Source: Haliclona indistincta
Taxonomy: Eukaryota; Porifera; Demospongiae; Haplosclerida; Chalinidae
Length of the DNA stretch: 64,000 nt
Assembly: GCA_964017065.1 (NCBI GenBank)
Contig: OZ024785.1
Location: forward strand, 2,995,142-3,059,141
Direction of reading: 5' to 3'
Of this stretch, positions 56,053-64,000 are shown one piece after another. A program made the translations under genes and the position numbers. Position 1 is the stretch's first letter. Each line of letters starts with the position of its first letter. Under the pieces are notes generated by a model. The model made no database searches and had not been told where the DNA came from. It saw only the letters and a list, made by a program, of their open reading frames with translations.

Positions 56053-56280
56053 CAGCAATCCATCGCTTCCTTCTTTCAGGATTAGTTAGAATACGATAGA
56101 ATTTTATAATTGAATCTTTAGAATAACGATTGGTGCACCAAATTAATAGTTTACTTCTTGCCACTCGTTACTCGCAGCCGGTCCGCCACTCACACGCGCG
56201 CGCACGCCGATTGGTTATGTAGTTTGCGTCACTAGTGACGCAATCGCGCGCGGAATTGACCGGAATTAATGAATAACGTC
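56053..56280. other. no recognised feature
   Basis: Short spacer with CGCGCGC and GTCACTAGTGAC words between the small ORF and the next foldback. Confidence 0.3.
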
Positions 56281-57395
56281 TATAGACCCTTACGTAATAA
56301 TTTTACCGCGAGCGCGCGAAACTTGACTGGTTGGCAGAAGCTGCATCGTCAGTGCAATGGCTGCGAGCTGTAGCGCTGTAAACTGTTCCGTGATACTTGA
56401 AAGTAAGTGGCTTGAGTTCACACTAACGAGTAGCAGAGACGGGCGTGCATAAAAGCTGTTTCGAGAGCAAAGAGGTCCCGTCGGTCGTGCTTATTCACTG
56501 GACTACTGACTGGCCATTTTAGCAGGATAGAAAGCAAATCGAATAGAGCCTACACCTCGCAAGCAAGTCTTGTACGTTGCTTTGGCTAAACAAAGTCAGA
56601 AGAACCTGGTGAATTGATCGAGCTTCAAGAAATGCAGTGATAGTGCGCCTCGCGAGTCTAGATCGATGTCACGCCTACTTGGTTACTCCCCTCTGAAACA
56701 GAGCAAGCAAAGAGCTTGTGGATAAACGTTACAGCAAACAGTGGCACTCCCGAGACCATTGGTAAGTCCATACAAGATTGTTTTGCGACCTGAGCTCGCA
56801 AAATAGTGTTACATTAGCTAAATTTATGTTCGTTTCTTTGCATGCTTTGTAAGGCTTTGCTGGAGCTCATGAAGCCACCTTGCGCAGATGTTTAGACTTA
56901 CCAATGGTCTCAGGAGTGCCACTGTTTGCTGTAACGTTTATCCACAAGCTCTTTGCTTGCTCTGTCTCAGAGGAGAGTAACCAAGTAGGCGTGACATCGA
57001 TCTAGACTCGCGAGGCGCACTATCACTGCATTTCTTGAAGCTCGATCAATTCACCAGGTTCTTCTGACTTTGTTTAGCCAAAGCAACGTACAAGACTTGC
57101 TTGCGAGGTGTTAGGCTCTATCCGATTTGCTTTCTATCCTGCTAAAATGGCCAGTCAGTAGTCCAGTGAATAAACACGACTGACGGGACCGCTTTGCTCT
57201 CGAAACAGCTTTTATGCACGCCCGTCTCTGCTACTCGTTAGTGTGAACTCACGCCACTTAATTTCAAGTATCACGGAACAGTTTACAGCGCTACAGCTCG
57301 CAGCCATTGCACTACTGACGATGCAGCTTCTGCCAACCAGTCAAGTTTCGCGCGCTCGCGGGAAAATTATTACGTCATTTCGCGAAGGGTCTATA
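56281..57395. mobile_element. 1.1 kb foldback with about 490 bp arms
   Basis: Starts TATAGACCCTTACGTAATAA and ends with its slightly diverged inverse (GGGTCTATA). The arms stay over 90 percent complementary through to about 56768 and 56903, with a spacer of about 130 bp containing CGACCTGAGCTCGCAAAA. No coding capacity that is not arm sequence. Possibly a non-autonomous DNA transposon. Confidence 0.88.
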
Positions 57396-57441
57396 TATAA
57401 TTTATATGTCATAATGCTGATGTCATCCCTTTGATGTGGTA

Positions 57442-58276
57442 GGTTCTATATACTGGATATAGACCTCTCTCAGAGGTTTATATAATTTGATATATACCTC
57501 CTATCGTTAATAGAGTTGAAATTCAAGATATGCAAAAATCTCAAAATGACACAAAAGACGAGAGAGTTAAAGAGTTATGAGCTAAAATTAAAACTACATC
57601 CATCCACTTTATGAAAGTTAATATACTTCATTAAGCTAGTAGGATCATTTTCTTTGCCATTAGTTTCAGATTTCTTCACTTTTTGAGTTATCCATAGTCT
57701 CCGCAATATTTGATTGCCTTTCACTTAGAACACCTGCTGTCTTGTGTTCAACAGATTCTGTGCTTGAAGCAGTTGCCGACAAGGTATCAGAAAGTGCCTG
57801 CTTCAGAGCCAAAGAGGTGCGCTCATAGTTCCTTATTCTGAGCCAAAGAGGTGCGTTCATAGTGCCTTATTCTGAGCCAAAGAGGTGCGCTCATACGATC
57901 TAACGCCTGATGAACTCAAGCGTCCACTGCGTTCCACTTTCAAACCTTGGCTTTTTTGAAACCGACTCTTCCAACGCTTCTATCTCCTTCTTTCTTTTAG
58001 ATACTGAAATAGAAAGCCTCTTCTTCTTCGTAGGGGGCAATTGCTCTTCTTTCTCCATAGAAAAACGCAGATTGAACAAGATTCGCGCAGCTACCAAGAA
58101 CACCAACTTGAACAGCAATATCTGCATACACACATGTGCTTTAGCACGTGATAATCTACTGAGCATGTGCAGTAAAAATCAAAATGGCGGCAACAATGCG
58201 CATAAGGAATAACATCAGCAATTTGAAATATATCTCATATAACATAGTAGTGCGGTATATATCCAGTATATGGAAC
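57442..58276. mobile_element. TIR-flanked segment with a minus-strand ORF
   Basis: GGTTCTATATACTGGATATA at the left and its inverse at 58254-58276 bound about 835 bp. The interior includes three 35 bp repeats (GAGCCAAAGAGGTGCG, 57800-57895) and a small minus-strand ORF. Could be a truncated DNA transposon. Confidence 0.5.
57900..58061 (-). pseudogene. short basic ORF with NLS-like sequence
   Basis: On the minus strand, from an ATG at 58061: MEKEEQLPPTKKKRLSI, then SKRKKEIEALEE and RFESGTQWTLEF. The basic clusters look like a nuclear localisation signal. It lies inside the TIR-flanked segment, so it may be the N-terminus of a transposon or captured host protein. No family is recognised. Confidence 0.3.
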
Positions 58277-58387
58277 CCTCGGGTGTGTCCTCGGAGGTGA
58301 TATAGCCCTCGGCTTCGCCTCGGGCTATATCACCTCCTCGGACACACCCTCGGGTTCCATATACTGGATATATACCTCACTACTATG
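58244..58387. repeat. near-perfect palindrome, about 70 bp arms
   Basis: Arms run CATAGTAGTG, TATATCCAGTATATGGAACC, CTCGGGTGTGTCC, GAGGTGATATAGCCC and back, with a GGCTTCGCC turn. The outer part equals the terminal repeat of the preceding segment. The right end abuts the LINE poly(A) tract. Confidence 0.9.
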
Positions 58388-58471
58388 TTTTTTTTTTTTT
58401 TTTTTTTTTTTTAATAGAAATAACACACATTTAGCAAATCGTGCTAGTAGTGGTAGGTATAATTAATTAAG

Positions 58472-61248
58472 TTAACTAAATAAAGGTAAAATAAGTTTTT
58501 TAAATAACTTAAGGTCAGTACACAGTTTAGCTTCTGTAGGTAGGTTATTCCATAATTTAATAGAACGAAACATGAAAGAGTTGGCAGACTGATAAGTACG
58601 AGAGAAAGGAATAAAGAAATTATGAGGATTAGAAGAACGGAGAGCAGAGAATGAAAAATGAGATGGTATAAGGGAAGCAGGAAAATAACTAAGTTTGTGT
58701 ACGATTTTAAAGAAAGTGCACAAAGACAGATATAGACGACGATTTTCCAAAGTAGGTAAATTATAATGCTCAAGTAAGTCATGGTAGTTAGCTTGCCAGT
58801 TATTAGAACAAATGCGAAGTGCAAATTTCTGCACATTTTCTAAAGCCTGTGTGTCCTTAGAGAGATATGGATGCCACACCTCAACACCATATTCCAAGAG
58901 TGGTCTAACTTGGGATAGATAAAGTTTGACCATTGTGGATTCTGTTGCATTGCTTGAGAATTGTCTATAAAGGATACCTAACATCTTCTTAGCTTTACTG
59001 CAAATGTATTGGATGTGAGTACTCCAGCCCAGATCTGAAGATATCATTAAACCCAAATACTTGAAAGACTTGACAATTTGTAAAGGTTGTCCATTTAGAA
59101 CCATAGGTATGCAAACAGTAGGCTTCTTTTTACGAGACAATAACATTTGCTTGCACTTTGAACCATTAAAAGTCAAAGCATTAAGAGAGGACCAGGATTG
59201 AATGTGACTGACATCATTTTGAAGGCAGGAAAAGTCATCAGTTGCATTTATAGACTTGTGAAGAAGTATATCATCAGCATACATAACAAGTTTACTATCA
59301 TTGGAAAGTTGAATTTGAGATATGCTATCAATGTATATAAGAAATAGAAGAGGACCCAGGACAGAACCTTGTGGCACCCCTGAAACAACAGTAATTGACT
59401 CAGAAGAAACACCATTTATCACAACACGTTGTTGACGTTTAGTCAGATAACTATCAAGCCATGAAAGAATGAAGGGGGAAAGATGTAACAGTTCTAGTTT
59501 AGCCATAAGCGAGGCATGAGGAATACTGTCAAAGGCCTTCTTAAAATCGAAAAAAATGCAACAGATTTCCTGGTTGTGGTCAAGTAGAGACAACCATTCA
59601 TGAGTAAGTGACAAAACAGCTGTAATGGTAGACATACCTTTACGAAACCCCCACTGAGAATCAGAAAGGGGTTGGCTGTCAGCCAGGTGATCAGAAACAA
59701 TAGAGTAAACATGTTTCTCAAGCAGCTTACTAATAATTGGAAGAAGTGATATAGGTCGATATCCAGAGGGGCTGGCCTTGTCAGTTTGTGACTTTAAGAT
59801 TGGAACGATATTAGCTCTTTTCCATGCTTCTGGAAAGTGACCCATTGATATGGAAGTATTAAATAAAACACAGAGTGAAGGAGCAATGCTTAAGGCAGTG
59901 GATTTGAGCATATGTGCAGAGATACCATCAGGGCCACTAGCTTTGGAGACATCAAGACCTCTGATTAGAGACAAAACCTCCTCAATGCTACATAGCAAGC
60001 AGTCTGGACAAGCAGTAGAAAAATCACAATAACTTTCAGCGTGATTTTGTAGAGGAGCAACAGAATAGTTCCAGCACAATGAGAAAAAAGAATTCAACAT
60101 GTCAGCCTTTTCTTTGGGGGTGACGGCCTCAAGATTGTCGTAAGATAAAGAAGGAATTTGTGATTGCTCTTTATTAATCATTTTTATGGTTTTCCAAAAC
60201 TGCTTACTATTTGTAGGTGCCAAGGAATTGAAAAAATCCTTTTTGGCTACTCGGAGTAGGCCAACAATCTGGTTTCGTAAAGATTTGTATAGCGCAAAAT
60301 GAATCGGATCATTGGACTTCTTAGCTTTTAAAAAATGAAAGTTGCGTTCTTTAATGAGGCCAACAATGTCTCCTGTAATCCAAGGCAGGCTTTTCTGTAA
60401 TTTGAGAGAACGTTGAGGAACACAAATTTTCATTATCTCTAGAAAAGATTGTGACCATAGAGAAGTCAAAGAATCCACATTATCAGACAGCACATCGTTC
60501 CAGTTAAACTCATCAATCAGCTCACAGGCTCTGTCAAAATCGGCTTCATTGTAAATCCAAACCAACCTAGGAGGAATTTTAATTGGACGAACAGGACATT
60601 TCAAATTCAAGGTGAGCGAAATTCCCAAATGGTCAGAAGAGGCAAGTGGAGGTAAGGTCACACAATTATTCAAATAATGTGGATCCGATAACAGTACAAG
60701 GTCGATAAGAGAATTTGATCCATTCTGATTAATGTGAGTAAAAGATGATACAACCTGCTGTAATGAAAAAATAGAAAAAATATCATTTAAGTACAAAAAT
60801 AAAGAATTTTCAGAATTAAAAAAGTTCACATTGAAGTCACCTAAAAGGATAAAAGTAGAAAATCTACGAGGGTTTGCTAAATAAATTGTGGTACAAAGAT
60901 CATCAAAAATAGAAACAAGTGATGAAGGAGGACGATAAAAAAGACAAATGCAGATTGTATAATTTATGCTATTGGGAGCAACAGATAAAGCCAAAAATTC
61001 AAGATTATGAGGACCACCTTGTAACTGAATTTTAAATGAGAGAGAACAATGGATGAAAATGAGAATACCGCCACCATGTCTGTTGCGATCCAGCCTTTGG
61101 ACTTGATAATTGTGAAGAAGAATTTGTTATTTGTAATGTCTGGAGAAAGCCATGATTCAACAATACAAACCAGGTCAGGCTCATGATGTAATACGTTTGC
61201 TCTTAAGACATCAATCTTAGGAATTAAGCTCCTGGCATTGTAATACAA
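58472..61248 (-). pseudogene. LINE ORF2: endonuclease and reverse transcriptase, one frameshift
   Basis: The N-terminal endonuclease (YYNARSLIPKIDVL, VCIVESWLS) is in one frame down to about 61.1 kb. From there the 840-codon frame holds the rest of the endonuclease (GDFNVNF, LIDLVL, SSDHLGISL). The reverse transcriptase follows (YRPISLLPIISKLLE, FRKGMS, FDFKKAFDSIPH, GVPQGSVLGPLLF, MYADDILLH) and then the C-terminal region (FKYLGLMISSDLGW, LEYGVEVWHPYLS). The stop lies 60 bp from the poly(A). A single frameshift near 61.1 kb is the only break I see. Motifs fit the CR1/L2 branch of the Jockey superfamily. Confidence 0.85.
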
Positions 61249-61314
61249 TATTTTTAAAATTTTAGTGGTGGGCTTACCAAAGGAAGAAACAACAACATTG
61301 TGAGAAGTAGGTAG

Positions 61315-62278
61315 TCAGTCAGAGGAGCCATTAGGCTCAACAACAGGAGTAGCAGGGTTATTTAAAAGAGAACAAGGAGCAGAAATGGATAGACTCACTG
61401 GAATCTGAGTCAAGGGTGGGCTAGCGGAGTCACTCTCATGAACTGGTTGAGCGTCTGGAGAATTGTCAAAGACTAAACATGGAAGAAGTTTCCAATTGGA
61501 TTTTTGTTGAATTACTCCCCATTCTCGCTCAAGAGTCGCTAGAGTAGATTCGTCGCCAGAGATCACAAACCACCATCTAGTTTCCTTACCGTTCGACAGT
61601 GAGAATTTTCTCTTGACACTAATACTATCTTCAGTAAGGCTGGTGGATTTAGCAATGGTTTGGCGGATGGTATTGGCATTAATTTGCTTTCTCGTACCCC
61701 ATACCTTCCTTTTTCCACTTGATGGAACTTTTTTCTTGCCAGGGCGACTAGTAGCTGCTGACTCAAGCTTTTGATGGTCATCGTCTTCGGGCAGGCCCCT
61801 GCGTTGTCTACGAGGAGGACGAATCAAGCGTTTTTCACTTGACAACTGCACAGTAGGCCGGGTAGTGGAGGAGTTTTCATTCACACTAGATAAACGCAGA
61901 ACAGTAGCTTTCAGCTCCTCCACAGCCTTTCTCAGGGCGATGAGTTCGTCTCTGGTCTCTCGACAGCAAGAACACGTGCCAGATGACGGTCCCTCCAGCT
62001 GAGCTGTAGTAACCGAGCCAGACACTGGCAAACCATTTGAAGTCAGCTGTTCACTTTCAGGATAGTTGAGACAGTTGCCTTGAGTAGAAGGCAGACAATG
62101 TGAACAACTGCGCCCTGCCTTCTTGCATGAGCAGTTCGAGCAGGATCCCGTATCGTGACAGCGACAACACCTAGTTGAATTGGGACGAGAACTGGTGTTG
62201 ACACTAACAGATAGAGCTTCATCAACTAGTTGGTTATATAATACAATAACGGCTCTCTGGTCACGTACTGTGCTCTAC
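61315..62278 (-). CDS. LINE ORF1 with Cys-rich N-terminus
   Basis: The minus-strand open frame starts upstream of a Cys-rich segment (CCRCHDTGSCSNCSCKKAG, then CSHC) that looks like a metal-binding finger. A coiled-coil-like stretch (ELIALRKAVEELKATVLRL), basic linkers (RPPRRQRRG, GKKKVPSSGKRK) and a folded C-terminal part (TRWWFVISGDESTLATLE) follow. It probably binds LINE RNA. No ATG was found in frame before the Cys-rich segment, so the start is undefined or lost. Confidence 0.65.
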
Positions 62279-62601
62279 AGTTTTTGCCGTGTTTTACCGC
62301 ATTATTTACAAAATGGAAATTGGAAAGTGGAATGTCCGCTCTGGGCTTCCGTATTCCATAGTACCCGGCTCTTTTCTTAAAAAGAGTCTGGAAACGAGGC
62401 TATGAAGCGTCCCAGAACAGAAGCTGTTCAAAACTGATGTGGGCGGAGTCTGTCACGTTACTTATGTAATGATGATGTAATACCATTATCGCGCGATCGG
62501 CTGGCCCTATAGCCCATTTTGCCTTACTAGTGAGCTCTGCTGTGCATGTGAGAGCAGCTGACGGACATTCTTTATCATTGGAGTTACTGGACAATGCCAT
62601 C
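62279..62601. other. 5' flank of receptor 12
   Basis: Sequence between the LINE and the next signal-peptide exon. No feature is recognised. Confidence 0.4.
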
Positions 62602-64000
62602 ATGTATCTGACGGCAAAATTGATATCGCTGTCAGTGTCTAGACCGCTTTGTATATTATTCATTATGTATTCATGCACATCGGCTAATGGTAAGTGACTG
62701 TGTGTGTGATTATATTGATGTATATATAATATATATATATATATATAATCTATTTTACAGAGGGTCCAGTGTCAGTGACTACTCTTGAAGGACTAAATGC
62801 TCATTTCCACTGTGCTGGTAGTGGTACTGTTCTGGTGTGGGAAGTGGATGGATTACCAATTACTGACCAAAGCATTGAAAATCGTAATATAATTGATGAT
62901 ACAGTATCATCATCATCATCAGGCACAGTACAGTCCACTCTCACTGTACCAGCAACACTAGTGAACAATGGCACTACTGTACGATGTTTTATCGGTTCAT
63001 TTTTCAATACAGCAGTAGTCAGCAACTCCTCGACTCTCACTATTGTGACAAATATTGGTCCAGTTCTTAATTTACAGTTTGGGCCATCATTCAGCTCTAT
63101 ACTGTGGGATCCACCAGCAACTGCTGGTGTACTCAATCTTTCGTTCTCTTACAATGTGATAGTGACGAACATGAACACTGGTCAAGTGATTGTCAGTGAC
63201 ACTACCACCAACACCATCTATCCACTACCAGTTATCAAGTCATGTCAGTACTACACAGCTAATGTGACTGTGTTTTATAAAAACCACTTTGGAGATAGTG
63301 TAGTTACTGAAAAAAGAACACAAGGAAGTAAGCGTTGTTGTGCTTGTGTAAGCTTTTTCACTAAAATTCTTTAGAAAACTATCAGTTTGGAAACCTATCA
63401 GATGCTATGGTTGCCAGTTACAATAAAACTCATTGTGCTGTATTTTTTACAGTCACTATACAGGTAAGCCGTATACATGTAAAAATAATACAATATCTTT
63501 TTAATTTTGATTCACTTTTAGAAAATTGGTGCAGTTGTGTGCCCCGATCAAAATCTGATGTCTATAACAATGGATGACGATTATACTAGGATCCTTGCTA
63601 CGTACGAGAAAAACAATATAACGGATGGTGACATGCGGTATCGATTATTTGTTAAAAGTGGGTACATCTGTATTAGTGAAGTAAAGATTGTCACTGAACG
63701 AGGTGATGAAGTAGAAATGAAAGAAGCTTATTTTAGTGAGTTGAGGTCATTATAGGAGCATTTATTTATTGTCAAATAAAAACTTCTTGTAGGTTCTTTT
63801 AACGTACAAAGGTGTTCTGTATCCAGTGACCAGCACACTAGCTCCATACTAGTGGAGTGTACATTTGCCATCAATTCAACAGCTCCAGGGATTGTAGTGA
63901 TACAAGATGACCAGAGTCAATATACCATCAACAAGACACTGCAGAGACTGTTGCAGGATAGTGATAAAGGATCTGTCAACATTACTGGTCTACCAGCAGG
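62602..64000 (+). CDS. Ig-FN3 transmembrane receptor, 3' truncated by window (receptor 12)
   Basis: Exons 62602-62689, 62761-63327, 63375-63463, 63522-63735 and 63793 to beyond the window. The signal exon (CILFIMYSCTSA core) ends in phase 1. The Ig domain (HFHC, VWEVDG, VRC) and FN3 (ILWDPPATAG) are in one 567 nt exon, so the intron that separates them in every other copy is missing. The spacer domain has VVCPDQNLMS. The last visible exon is the conserved exon 6 (SSDQHTSSILVECTF). The Ig subtype is the one found as fragments at 31233 and 37897. The intact gene should continue with stalk, membrane helix and tail beyond 64000. Confidence 0.8.

Larger units (their letters stand above)
58388..62278 (-). 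mobile_element. CR1/L2-like LINE, nearly full length
   Basis: Minus-strand element with the poly(A) end seen as a T run at about 58389-58412 and two ORFs in LINE order. Its 3' end lies against the palindrome. The 5' end is uncertain, since the ORF1 frame is open from about 62278 without a clear start. No convincing target-site duplication could be read. Confidence 0.8.

Overview
The window looks like animal DNA, most probably from a demosponge (Amphimedon-like). The evidence is AT-rich sequence, short GT-AG introns, modular extracellular proteins (signal peptide, Ig, FN3, transmembrane), a metazoan-type Death domain, and many hairpin-forming MITEs, LINEs and a Ty3/gypsy fragment. The organism call is an inference. 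A run of exactly 200 N at 18644-18843 is a scaffold gap.

The core of the window is a tandem cluster of type I membrane receptor genes, nearly all on the + strand. The common gene has nine exons in a fixed order: signal peptide, Ig-like, FN3, a two-exon spacer domain, a second beta-rich domain, a Ser/Thr stalk, a transmembrane helix, and a cytoplasmic tail exon. The tail carries NPAYITM, TAYETV and (S/T)xYENV-type tyrosine motifs, which match NPxY/YxxM, ITSM-like and ITIM-like consensus. Open copies lie at 615-2670, 3486-5547, 28569-30865, 32305-34333, 35248-37531, 45197-47252, 47529-49808 (one damaged splice site) and 62602 to the window end. Broken copies lie at 2947, 31233, 37897, 42096 and 50705. 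The heads (signal peptide, Ig, FN3) fall into distinct subtypes while the membrane-proximal exon and the tail are almost identical between genes. At least one gene (3486-5547) pairs a head of one subtype with the rear of another.

From 8.4 to 27.1 kb the same kind of ectodomain is coupled to other signalling tails. Gene 8376-14989 (673 aa) ends in a proline-rich tail. A second copy of its first two exons is at 15610-16504. A gene at 20544-23547 has a transmembrane segment, eleven 11-residue repeats and a C-terminal Death domain. A decayed proline-rich tail follows at 24933-27106. The locus therefore holds receptors with phosphotyrosine-motif, proline-rich and Death-domain outputs, which would fit a self/non-self or immune receptor complex. 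That role is an inference by analogy and has not been shown.

The spacers record segmental duplication and transposon traffic. There is a TIR element with an integrase remnant (5866-8156), a tRNA-derived SINE inside a TG microsatellite (about 13.0-13.4 kb), and several large foldback elements (19.1, 27.6, 55.1, 56.3 and 58.2 kb). A 3.1 kb compound insertion at 38437-41573 contains a perfect 1312 bp TTCC array and a LINE 3' end with target-site duplication. A gypsy pol fragment (52635-54036) truncates one receptor pseudogene. A CR1/L2-like LINE with two ORFs lies on the minus strand (58.4-62.3 kb). Gene models were built by eye from paralogue alignment and splice signals; no search was run.
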